From CAIOHW01 sp964432565 (GTDB taxonomy: Bacteria; Bdellovibrionota; UBA1018), in the NCBI GenBank assembly GCA_964432565.1, contig CAYSOA010000009.1, positions 1 to 64,000 on the forward strand: 64,000 nucleotides of DNA, in the 5' to 3' direction. The notes beneath the pieces were generated by a model. That model ran no database searches, was not told the DNA's origin, and saw only the letters and a list, made by a program, of their open reading frames with translations. A program made the translations under genes and the position numbers. Positions 1-7,458 of the stretch are shown here, one piece after another (the stretch's first letter is position 1; every line of letters starts with the position of its first letter).

Positions 1-1
1 C

Positions 2-1633
2 CAGGCCGAACGCACCGGGGCCGTGCTCTGCCAGCTGCCTTCGGTCTTTGAAAGGGAAGTCGGGTCAAACGATCCTGTTCGGGTTTCGATCGTTCCTGCA
101 AACAGCACCCAGGCCCAGTTCAAAACCACTTCCTTTGAGTTTAGAAAATCGATCGTCTCTGCCGATTCGAGCAACTCGAGTTTTTCGGACAGCCAGGGAA
201 ATTTCTTTCAGGACATCTGGCGCTACACCTGCCACGAACGCATCGAGCGGGGTGCATCCGTCTCGAACGTGGTCTCACAGGCCACTTTCACCCCACCTGC
301 CAACCTCGATGCCCAGTACAGCTTTCCTGCCAATTTTTCGCTGGCGTCGCAGTTCTGCGTCACCAAACTCGACGGCACCTCGAACTGCACCCCACAAGGC
401 AAGGCGATCTCGGCCCAGCTGAATTACTTCAGCCTGTACACGCCCTTCCATCGGCAGATCATCAATCACGAGAACCTCGCCTACTCCTGCCCCAACGTGC
501 AGGCGGGAAACGGAATTCGATCTGATGGAGAAATTGCTTCGAAATTCCCGCTCGACAGTACCTTTGCGCTCGCAAAAGCAAGAAGCAAACAGTTCAACGT
601 GGGCATTGAAACCCTGAGCCATCTGACTTCGGAATCTAAATGGGACAGCAACTCTCACCAATTCTGCGACCAAAAAGCCGGAGAGAACAGTCCGAGTGCA
701 GGATCGAACAGCATGGCCATTTCGTGCATGGGGTTTGCCGCTTCGCCTCGGGCCGACGGCACCTGTTCGAGCGTGGTCGTCAATGGAGTTGCCCGCCCCA
801 TGTACCGACTGCGCCGATTTAATGCCCTCTATCCGCCCGTCTACGACTCCGACGGACAGTGGATCAAGAACTACCGCCACAGCATCGGCCAGGTTTATGT
901 CCTGGATCGTCCGGCGACTTTCGCCGGCGGAGTATCGGGGACGATCTACGGCCCGAAACCCTGCCCTTTTTCCTGGTATGACCGTAAGGGAGTGACCGGA
1001 AGCGTGGGATACAAATCCACCAACGACCCCGCTTGGAAAGGCAGAAACCCCGATGGAATCCGCTTCCCCACAAGCGCTACGGGGGGCTCCTGTCCGGCGG
1101 TCATTCCTTATAATGCCGCCACTTCGGCCTCCTCTCCTCCTCAGATCCGACTTGGGACCCTCAGTACTTCTGACCAGAATGGTGTCGCCATGATCCGCCC
1201 CCTGCAAAACGCCTGGGAACCGATCTACCTTGAAGACACCGAGTTCAAGGCCTGTGCGCCGGAGTCCAGTGCTCCACTCCGGGCACCGGTTCATCACTTT
1301 GCGCTCAACGGAAAGGCCGCCTACTGCGAGGAAGTGTATCCGACTTCGCATCGTGGACGCTCCACCAGGTCGGGACATCTGTCAGGCGACATTCCGATCG
1401 ATACGACGTCGGAAATTGCAGGGTCTGATCCGGATCAGTTCCCGCTCCTCGCGGACGTGGCGGGAATTGAAAGAGCCCTGCAGAAGTTTGATTTCTTCGG
1501 ATGCCAGGCGAGTTACGCGCCAGGAACGAGCCTGACCGGCGTGGGCTTTCCTGCCACGGGAACCTGCTGCAAGACCGCCCCGAACTCGGGCTCCTCTCAC
1601 GGCGGAGTCAACCAGTGCACGCCGCCGAGATGA
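2..1633 (+). CDS. Cysteine-rich exported protein of unknown function (5' end outside window)
   Basis: The frame is open from the first base of the window, so the annotated GTG at 23 is probably internal and the gene begins upstream. About 543 codons are visible. The product contains 16 cysteines spread along its length, including a CC pair near the C-terminus, which suggests a disulfide-bonded protein acting outside the cytoplasm. I recognise no domain. Its stop overlaps the start of the next gene by ATGA, so the two are translationally coupled although the functions look unrelated. No signal peptide can be assessed because the N-terminus is missing. Confidence 0.75.
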   Translation, partial: QAERTGAVLCQLPSVFEREVGSNDPVRVSIVPANSTQAQFKTTSFEFRKSIVSADSSNSSFSDSQGNFFQDIWRYTCHERIERGASVSNVVSQATFTPPANLDAQYSFPANFSLASQFCVTKLDGTSNCTPQGKAISAQLNYFSLYTPFHRQIINHENLAYSCPNVQAGNGIRSDGEIASKFPLDSTFALAKARSKQFNVGIETLSHLTSESKWDSNSHQFCDQKAGENSPSAGSNSMAISCMGFAASPRADGTCSSVVVNGVARPMYRLRRFNALYPPVYDSDGQWIKNYRHSIGQVYVLDRPATFAGGVSGTIYGPKPCPFSWYDRKGVTGSVGYKSTNDPAWKGRNPDGIRFPTSATGGSCPAVIPYNAATSASSPPQIRLGTLSTSDQNGVAMIRPLQNAWEPIYLEDTEFKACAPESSAPLRAPVHHFALNGKAAYCEEVYPTSHRGRSTRSGHLSGDIPIDTTSEIAGSDPDQFPLLADVAGIERALQKFDFFGCQASYAPGTSLTGVGFPATGTCCKTAPNSGSSHGGVNQCTPPR

Positions 1634-2427
1634 GCACCCGACTGCAGTTGCTCTATCGTGATGACGAGCTCGTGGTCTTCAACAAGCCTTCGGGGATGCC
1701 CTCGACCGTGCAGGCGGGCCAGACGTCGGGAACCGCCGTGCATGAGGCCGTTGCGCAATTTGCCGACCTGCCGTTTGCCTCCGCTGATGAGCTCCGGATT
1801 TCGCAGGAGCGCGGGCTCCTGCTTCCACGGGAGCGCGGGCTCCTGCACCGTCTCGACACGGGAACCAGCGGCGCGCTCGCCTTTGCGCGAACCGAGAGCG
1901 CGTATCCGCACCTGCGCGCACTCTGGAAAACGGACGTCGTCAAGATCTACCGAGCCATCGTAGCGCCTTCGGATTCTGACACTGCTCAGCAGAGCGTTCA
2001 CGAACGCTCTCACGATCCCGCTCCCCCGAGCACCCCCTCCTTCCTTCGTTCCCTTCCCCGGGATCTGCAACTCGAGATCGCCCATGACGCAAAATCCGCC
2101 CGGCGCATGCGAGTGCTCGATCCGTCCTTGCCGCTCCCCATGAAACAGCAACTCCGGCGCATTCGAGGACGACCCCAGGCAGCGCACACTCGAATCCTGT
2201 CGGCCACGGCGCAAGGATCGTGTTTCGATCTCGAAATCCGGATTTTCACGGGCGTCATGCACCAGATTCGCGTGCACCTTGCCCATCTGGGTCTACCGAT
2301 TGTGGGTGATCCGATCTATCGCGGCCGCCCTGGGGTGCGCCTCTGGCTGCACGCCTGGAAGCTCGAGCTCGCCGGACGAAGGATCGTGGCCCCTCTTCCG
2401 ATCGACTGGCCCGGTGCGAGTCAGTAG
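1630..2427 (+). CDS. RluA-family 23S rRNA/tRNA pseudouridine synthase
   Basis: This is a 265-residue pseudouridine synthase that isomerises uridine in structured RNA in the cytoplasm. The RluA signature HRLDTGTSG holds the catalytic aspartate, and the C-terminal motif HQIRVHLAHLGLPIVGDP is the usual family ending. The start is the ATG overlapping the upstream stop as ATGA; a longer open frame back to 1501 lies inside the previous gene. The coding sequence contains two palindromic insertions, one just before the catalytic motif (tandem ERGLL units) and one near the middle (VHERSHDP region), both in frame. There is no S4 domain, so assignment to RluA, RluC or RluD is not possible. The gene ends 7 nt into the convergent neighbour. 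Confidence 0.9.
   Translation: MSTRLQLLYRDDELVVFNKPSGMPSTVQAGQTSGTAVHEAVAQFADLPFASADELRISQERGLLLPRERGLLHRLDTGTSGALAFARTESAYPHLRALWKTDVVKIYRAIVAPSDSDTAQQSVHERSHDPAPPSTPSFLRSLPRDLQLEIAHDAKSARRMRVLDPSLPLPMKQQLRRIRGRPQAAHTRILSATAQGSCFDLEIRIFTGVMHQIRVHLAHLGLPIVGDPIYRGRPGVRLWLHAWKLELAGRRIVAPLPIDWPGASQ
1803..1846. repeat. Tandem palindromic repeat inside rluA-like gene (24-bp period)
   Basis: Two units with a 24-bp period. The first forms a perfect hairpin, GCAGGAGC at 1803-1810 and GCTCCTGC at 1815-1822 with a GCGG loop; the second repeats GGAGC-GCGG-GCTCC at 1830-1843. They add the peptide repeats ERGLL just upstream of the catalytic HRLD motif without breaking the frame. The CGCGGGC core and the 24-bp period are shared with the repeats at 5562-5620 and 43283-43364. 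Confidence 0.8.
1991..2010. repeat. Perfect 9-bp inverted repeat inside rluA-like gene
   Basis: AGAGCGTTC at 1991-1999 and GAACGCTCT at 2002-2010 are perfect reverse complements separated by two bases. The palindrome is in frame in a segment that is poorly conserved in the family, so it looks like an inserted element tolerated in a surface loop. Confidence 0.7.
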
Positions 2428-3050
2428 GCGATGCCGAGGCTGATCATGAAGCCATTCAGGCTGACGCCTTCCGTATTGCCACCGATCGAGGCCGAGTGAT
2501 TCGTAAAGGCACTTCGAATGCGGTAGATGCGCGAGGCGCCGCTTCCGAACTGCAGATCGACTCCGGCGCCGATCTCGTAACCGAAGCTCAGCGCCTGGGT
2601 GTAGGCATCGCTGACATTCATCATGTACCACCCGGCAATTCCCGAGCCCCCGATGAACGGCTTCACTCGCCCTGCCCCAAACGGATAGACGTAGAAGCCC
2701 GGCAGAAATGCGGCGCCATACATCGAATAGGCATCCGAAGCCGAAGGCCCGGTGACGGGCGCCGTTCCGCTTGCGAATTCAAACTGAGCTGCGGCGTGAA
2801 TGCGGACCAGGTTTTTTCGGTTCTCGGCCCTGAAGGTCAGCACGTAGGCGTTCGAGCCCTGAAGATTTCCCTGGCTTCCGGAAGATTCATTCGGGCCGTT
2901 GAAGAACTTGTAGCCCAGCTCGAGGGCTGGTGCCGCCGGAGATCCGGCCCCGAAGGCTGAAAGCTCTCCTCCGATGAAACCGCAGGTCCCGAGAAGAAGA
3001 ACCACCAGTGAGTGAGCACAGGGTCGACAAGGCCGCATGGAGACTTTCAT
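2421..3050 (-). CDS. Small outer-membrane beta-barrel protein (OmpW/opacity-like)
   Basis: A 209-residue protein with an N-terminal hydrophobic segment (SLVVLLLGTCGFIGGELSAFG) that reads as a signal peptide, followed by alternating Gly/aromatic strands such as LPGFYVYPFGAG and FGYEIGAGVDLQFG, and a terminal strand ending in tyrosine (MISLGIAY). This is the pattern of an 8-strand outer-membrane barrel. ATG at 3050 was chosen because the signal peptide follows it; the longer open frame runs into unrelated sequence. The 3' end overlaps the convergent pseudouridine synthase gene by 7 nt. No specific ligand can be inferred. Confidence 0.75.
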   Translation of the reverse strand: MKVSMRPCRPCAHSLVVLLLGTCGFIGGELSAFGAGSPAAPALELGYKFFNGPNESSGSQGNLQGSNAYVLTFRAENRKNLVRIHAAAQFEFASGTAPVTGPSASDAYSMYGAAFLPGFYVYPFGAGRVKPFIGGSGIAGWYMMNVSDAYTQALSFGYEIGAGVDLQFGSGASRIYRIRSAFTNHSASIGGNTEGVSLNGFMISLGIAY

Positions 3051-3154
3051 AGTCTTGTCATCGGAATGCGCCGATTGAAACTGAAGCCCTGAGCGCGTGG
3101 AACCTCGATAAAACGGAGTCGAGGAGCCCTCTGCGAACGTCTTGCTCGAGCCCC

Positions 3155-4546
3155 TCAGGAGGCGCGCACCAGTGCCCGAAGTGCCGGCAATCCAGGGAGC
3201 CCCAGAAGTTCGGCAATTCGAATCGGCGTCAACCCCCTGACGCGAGTGCCGGCGAAGTACTCGGCAACCACGGCCTTGACTTCGGGGTGCGCGTTCCAAT
3301 GGGCAAAGACAGGACGACTCAGGTGCCGAGCCACCCGCGAGCGACTGAAGCAAAGATGGTAGAGAAAGAGGTTCATCAGGTTGATGTGGTGAAAGTACCG
3401 CCTCGAAGCGCGGTGATGCTGCCGCCCGAGCCGATTCAGTGCCTGCGACGAGAGAGCCGCGGCCACCGAACCAGCGGCAGAACGCCCCGTCGAAGACGAG
3501 CCTGTTCGCGCCACTTTCCGACGAAAGACCAAAGGCAGTCCCTCGGCCAGGCGCTGCACCTGCTCGAGAGCGAAGGCCATGCCCTGGCCCCCGAGAGGCG
3601 TCGTGACGGCCAGCGCATCTCCAACCAACAAAAAGCAACCGCGAGCGGCCGGACCCATCCAGGCCGTATCGGCAGGTGCACCCGCCAGGTGACCGAGCTC
3701 CGCTTCCTGCCTCAGGCACCGCGAGACCGTCGTGCGGCACAACGACTCGATGCGACTGCGCCAGCCCTGCTTTCCAGCCGAGAATTCCGCCGTATTCCAG
3801 TAAAGTCTCTGGCGACCCTCCCCCAGACGAAAGAAGGAGAAGGTGCCCTCACCCGCCGTACGAATCACCTCGTAGCGATGGGACAGGCGAGCCTCAGCCT
3901 CGAAGTCGGCCCCCACCAGAAACTCGGGCTCGGCCCCCATGACGGGACGCCCTCCTGCGGGTGCCCGCTCACCGCCCATCCAGCTACGAACGGTACTGTT
4001 TCGGCCGTCTGCACCGACCACGACGCGAGGGCGTATCTTCAGACCTCCCGCACTAAAACGCGGTCGTTCGAGATCCTTTGAGACGAGCTTCAGATCGACG
4101 CCTTCGATGAAGTTCTCGCCCAGCTCAGTACGCGCGCGTTCGCGGAGTCGGGTTGCCAGAATCTGCTGAGGAATTGAAACGCCGTGCCGGCCATCGGGAT
4201 ATCGAACGAGGACGTCACTCAGGGGTTCGGAAGACGATTCGGAACCGGCTGCAAAAAAAGACAGCGCACGGGAGAGGAAGCTCCCCGAGGGCAGGTCTCG
4301 AAAGCGAAGCTCCCGAATGGCAGTGGCTTCGCCGCGCTCGATGGCATCCTGTAGCACGCCCGAGAGACCCAGCGCCTCGAGACGCTCGACGGCAATGGGC
4401 TGGAGGTACTCCCCCTTGAAGCGCTCGCGCGCCTTCGAATCGCGCTCCACCAGGACCACCGAAACGCCACGAGCCTTCAATGAAACGGCCAGAGAAACGC
4501 CGGCGATACCCGCCCCCACGACCAGAACTTCGGGTTTCAGTTCCAT
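3155..4546 (-). CDS. FAD-dependent monooxygenase, squalene-epoxidase-like
   Basis: 463 residues. The N-terminal Rossmann motif VVGAGIAGVSLA and the glutamate in LVERD bind FAD; GEYLQPIAVERLEALGL resembles the segment of squalene monooxygenase (GE-LQP-G-LG-GL). GADGRNSTVRSW is the DG motif and GDALAVTTPLGGQGMAFALEQ-type residues form the second FAD-binding GD motif (visible near residue 325). It lies head to head with a triterpene cyclase, 79 bp apart, which fits epoxidation of squalene before cyclisation. The same motifs occur in UbiH-type hydroxylases and geranylgeranyl-reductase-like enzymes, so the substrate is inferred from context only. Confidence 0.6.
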   Translation of the reverse strand: MELKPEVLVVGAGIAGVSLAVSLKARGVSVVLVERDSKARERFKGEYLQPIAVERLEALGLSGVLQDAIERGEATAIRELRFRDLPSGSFLSRALSFFAAGSESSSEPLSDVLVRYPDGRHGVSIPQQILATRLRERARTELGENFIEGVDLKLVSKDLERPRFSAGGLKIRPRVVVGADGRNSTVRSWMGGERAPAGGRPVMGAEPEFLVGADFEAEARLSHRYEVIRTAGEGTFSFFRLGEGRQRLYWNTAEFSAGKQGWRSRIESLCRTTVSRCLRQEAELGHLAGAPADTAWMGPAARGCFLLVGDALAVTTPLGGQGMAFALEQVQRLAEGLPLVFRRKVARTGSSSTGRSAAGSVAAALSSQALNRLGRQHHRASRRYFHHINLMNLFLYHLCFSRSRVARHLSRPVFAHWNAHPEVKAVVAEYFAGTRVRGLTPIRIAELLGLPGLPALRALVRAS

Positions 4547-4625
4547 CCTTGGACTCCCCCTCGGCCCTCAGTCTAGGCAACTCGCTCTTGAATTTCCAGC
4601 CCCCCCTCTGCGACGCTCCCCCCTG
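4547..4625. promoter_or_regulatory. Divergent intergenic promoter region between monooxygenase and cyclase
   Basis: This 79-bp gap separates the start codons of two divergently transcribed genes, so promoters for both must lie in or near it. On the minus strand TGGAAA and TAGACT are spaced 17 bp apart upstream of a GGGGGAG ribosome-binding site. No convincing pair is visible on the plus strand, whose start is preceded by a C-rich run. Confidence 0.35.
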
Positions 4626-6653
4626 ATGACGTTACACGCCTCAATTGACGCATCGCTTGACCGGGCACGCCGTGCCGCACTCAAGCACCGAGACCCAGAG
4701 GGCTTCTGGGAGGGTGAGCTCGAACTCAATCCTGCCCCGAGTGCTCAGTTCATTTTGCTCGGATGCCTGCTTTCGGATGGCGATCGCTGGCTCACGGCCG
4801 ACCGGGCGCGGGGAGCAGCCCGGTATCTTCTGCGCCTGTTGAATGCCGATGGAAGCTTGAGCCCCTATGCCGGTGAACCGGGGCACCGTTCCCTGACCCT
4901 CGAAGCGGCCCTGGCACTGCAACTCGTCGATTGGCGCTGGGGATGGACCGACGCGTTTGAAGCGCAGCAGGCTCGGGACGCCCTGACTCGCGCACGAGAT
5001 TTTCTCAAGAGCGCGGCAGAAACGGCACGAACGCAGCCTCTCTTTCGTTCCACGGAAATGTTTCTCGCCCTTTTGGGACTGCTGCCGTGGACCCACGTGC
5101 CGAAGCTTCCGCTCGAGCTGCTTCTGGCTCCCGATCACCTGGGAATCGAGCTGACGGCGTACTGGATTCGCACGGTTTCGGTACCCATGGCGCTACTGGG
5201 GTCGCTCAGCCGCCGGGAGGTCGAAGCGCGGATGCCACCGGAGACCCCGAGGCTTCGCGAAGAGTACTCGCAGTTCCTGGCTGCTGAAAGACGACCCGGC
5301 GTTCTCGCGGGGATCATGCGGCGCCTCGGGGGAATCACCAGCGAAATCCCTCGTCCTTCGCTACTGCGAGCAGCGGCCGAAAACCGCATCGCTTCGTTCA
5401 CCGAATCGAACGGAGACATTGGCGGAAATCCCTACGCGGCATTCTTTTGCGCCCTCTACTGGGACCGACTGCCGCAGCCCAGCTCCGAGCAGCGCGTCCG
5501 AAAACAACGGGCCCTCGACGCCCTGCTCGACTACGCGATCGAAGGGCCGCCCCCGCAGGGACAGCACGCTCGGCCTGCGCTGAGCCAGCACGCTCGGCCC
5601 GCGCCGAGCCAGCAACCAGAATGGCGCCTTCAGACCAATCTCAGCACCATCTGGGACACGGCGTTTTTTCTCTGCGCTTTTCGCGAAGGCGATCCCCGGC
5701 TGCAGCCCAGCACCCGCTGGCTCGCAAGCCAGCAGATTCGGGACGTCCGCGGCGACTGGTGTCGCAACATCGACGCCGAACCGGCAGGCTTCAGCTTCGG
5801 TCGCGGCCATGATCACTACCCCGTGACCGACTGCACGGCCGTCGCATTGCTGGCCCTGAGAAATTCAATCGGACCAGAGTTCGTCACCTCGCCGGAGGCC
5901 CTCGCTGCAGCACGATTTCTTCTGGCCTTTCAGGCCGACGATGGCGGTTTTGCACCCTACGAAAAACCGACCCTCTCCAACCCGGAGCGCTGGAATCGGC
6001 TGATCCCCTTTCAGGACATCCCTTCGGAGATCTTCGACCGCACCAAGGCCGACGTGACCGGAAAGGTTTGCGAAGCGCTCGCCCTCTTTAGCAAGGGTCC
6101 TCTTGCTGCTGAGATCCGAACCTCTTTGGAGCGTGCGCGCGAATTCCTACTGGCAACCCGTGACAGCGACGGGCTGTGGAACGGAAACTACGGCGTGAAT
6201 CGCCTTTACGGAACGACCTTCGCCATTCGCGGACTTCGTGCCATCGATCGTGCGCTGGCCCAGGCCTCAGGCACTGAATCCAGCCAGAGCAGGGACTGGC
6301 AGGAACCCGCAGGCCACTTTTTTCTCTCGATGCAGAATGAGGATGGCGGCTGGGGCGAGACGGAGTCGGGTTCGCGTTGCGACTCCAGTTCCCTGCAAAC
6401 CGCCTGGGCGGTGTTGGGACTCTGCGCCTGTCCCGACTCTGGCGACAAGCCCGAGATCGCCGCTGCGGTTCAAAAAGGAGTCGAGCACCTCCTCTGCAAT
6501 CAGGACGAAAAAACCGGCTTTTGGAAGGAACCACGCCATCTGGGAATGGTTTTTCCCGGAACGGTCAACTTTCGCTACGAGTACTATCCGGCGTATTTTC
6601 CGATGATGGCGCTTGAGGAAGCTCGCAAAGGCCTCGCTCATTCCCAAAGTTAA
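4626..6653 (+). CDS. Triterpene cyclase: SHC-like fold with oxidosqualene-cyclase-type DCTA active site
   Basis: 675 residues, the size of squalene-hopene cyclases. The N-terminus (GFWEGELELN, residues 27-36) matches the SHC-type opening. Several QW-type repeats are visible (DDGGFAPYEK, DGLWNGNYGVNRLYG, NEDGGWGETESG), and NLSTIWDTAFF is the conserved WDTA segment. The catalytic acid motif, normally DVDD(T)A in hopene cyclases, reads VTDCTA here (D402, C403, T404), the signature of oxidosqualene cyclases. This suggests an epoxidised substrate, agreeing with the monooxygenase next door. Residues 313-330 are a QHARPALS/QHARPAPS duplication encoded by a repeat element. ATG 4626 was chosen by family length; upstream in-frame starts lie in the divergent gene. 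Confidence 0.85.
   Translation: MTLHASIDASLDRARRAALKHRDPEGFWEGELELNPAPSAQFILLGCLLSDGDRWLTADRARGAARYLLRLLNADGSLSPYAGEPGHRSLTLEAALALQLVDWRWGWTDAFEAQQARDALTRARDFLKSAAETARTQPLFRSTEMFLALLGLLPWTHVPKLPLELLLAPDHLGIELTAYWIRTVSVPMALLGSLSRREVEARMPPETPRLREEYSQFLAAERRPGVLAGIMRRLGGITSEIPRPSLLRAAAENRIASFTESNGDIGGNPYAAFFCALYWDRLPQPSSEQRVRKQRALDALLDYAIEGPPPQGQHARPALSQHARPAPSQQPEWRLQTNLSTIWDTAFFLCAFREGDPRLQPSTRWLASQQIRDVRGDWCRNIDAEPAGFSFGRGHDHYPVTDCTAVALLALRNSIGPEFVTSPEALAAARFLLAFQADDGGFAPYEKPTLSNPERWNRLIPFQDIPSEIFDRTKADVTGKVCEALALFSKGPLAAEIRTSLERAREFLLATRDSDGLWNGNYGVNRLYGTTFAIRGLRAIDRALAQASGTESSQSRDWQEPAGHFFLSMQNEDGGWGETESGSRCDSSSLQTAWAVLGLCACPDSGDKPEIAAAVQKGVEHLLCNQDEKTGFWKEPRHLGMVFPGTVNFRYEYYPAYFPMMALEEARKGLAHSQS
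5562..5620. repeat. 58-bp dispersed repeat, copy 1, inside the cyclase gene
   Basis: Two 24-bp units (5562-5585 and 5586-5609) plus a short tail. Positions 5563-5620 match the reverse complement of 43283-43340 at 55 of 58 bases, including 44 consecutive identities. Each unit contains a CGC-rich palindrome (GCTCGGC-CCGC-GCCGAGC in unit 2). It is translated here as QHARPALS/QHARPAPS, a different frame from the copy in the exbD gene. Confidence 0.9.
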
Positions 6654-6654
6654 A

Positions 6655-6690
6655 CAAACGTTTGACCCATCGTTCAAGAACTTTTAAACT
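6655..6690 (+). promoter_or_regulatory. tetR promoter with overlapping palindromic operator
   Basis: CAAACGTTTG at 6655-6664 is a perfect 10-bp palindrome overlapping a TTGACC -35 box (6662-6667); TAAACT at 6685-6690 is a -10 box after a 17-bp spacer, 6 bp before the TetR start. The arrangement suggests that the TetR-type protein represses its own operon. Confidence 0.6.
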
Positions 6691-6696
6691 CGCGCC

Positions 6697-7458
6697 ATGC
6701 TCAGAGAGACCGAAGCCGAACCAGGGCGTGAGGACCGACGAGGCGCCCCCCGGCGCGACACCCGTCAGGCACTGATCGCTTCGGCGACCCGTCTGTTTTC
6801 TCAGCGAGGATACGACGGCACTTCGGTACGCGAGATCGCCGAAAAGGCCGGGGTCAATCTCGCCCTCGTCAGCTACCATTTTTCAGGCAAGGAAGGACTC
6901 TACTCGGCCTGCATCGAGCCTTATGGCCGCGGAGAACTCGAACTCGCGCGGGAACTTTTGGGCAGGAGCCCCCCGGCTTCCGCTCGAGCCTTTCGATCGC
7001 GCCTCCTGCAGTTCTTCTCAAGGCAGGCCGAGCTGCGCCTGCGTGATCCCGACGTTTCCATCATTGTCAGCCGGGAATGCGATGGCGGCATGCCCGTTGC
7101 CGAAACCCTTTTTCGAGAAACCTTTCTTCAGACGGTTCAACTCCTTCGCGATTATTTCGTGCTGGGACAGCGCAAGGGCTTCATTCGACGGCGCGTCGAT
7201 CCCCTGCACGCCGCCGGCCTCATCTACAGTGCCATCTCGCAGATTCTGCGCGCTCGTCAGATTGCAGCGAAATTCCACCAGCGGGATCTGGCTGACAGCC
7301 GCTTTCGCGAGGCTCTATTTACCGAATGGATCGACCTGCTCTGGGAGGGAATGGAAACCAGAGCACGGCACCCTGCCTCCACTCGGAACTCCTCATCCTC
7401 TCGATCGGCCGCCCGACCATCAACCCGTTCTTCCCAACGAAAGCACCGACAGCCATGA
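6697..7458 (+). CDS. TetR/AcrR-family transcriptional regulator
   Basis: 253 residues. Residues about 24-70 form the TetR helix-turn-helix (REIAEKAGVNLALVSYHFSG), followed by KEGLY and a helical ligand-binding region with a TetR C-terminal domain of the CecR/AefR-like kind. It is the first gene of an operon with a TolC-like protein and an RND pump, joined to the next gene by an ATGA overlap, so it probably senses a pump substrate and represses the pump. A palindrome overlaps its -35 box. The C-terminus is a Ser/Arg-rich tail outside the normal fold. Confidence 0.9.
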   Translation: MLRETEAEPGREDRRGAPRRDTRQALIASATRLFSQRGYDGTSVREIAEKAGVNLALVSYHFSGKEGLYSACIEPYGRGELELARELLGRSPPASARAFRSRLLQFFSRQAELRLRDPDVSIIVSRECDGGMPVAETLFRETFLQTVQLLRDYFVLGQRKGFIRRRVDPLHAAGLIYSAISQILRARQIAAKFHQRDLADSRFREALFTEWIDLLWEGMETRARHPASTRNSSSSRSAARPSTRSSQRKHRQP

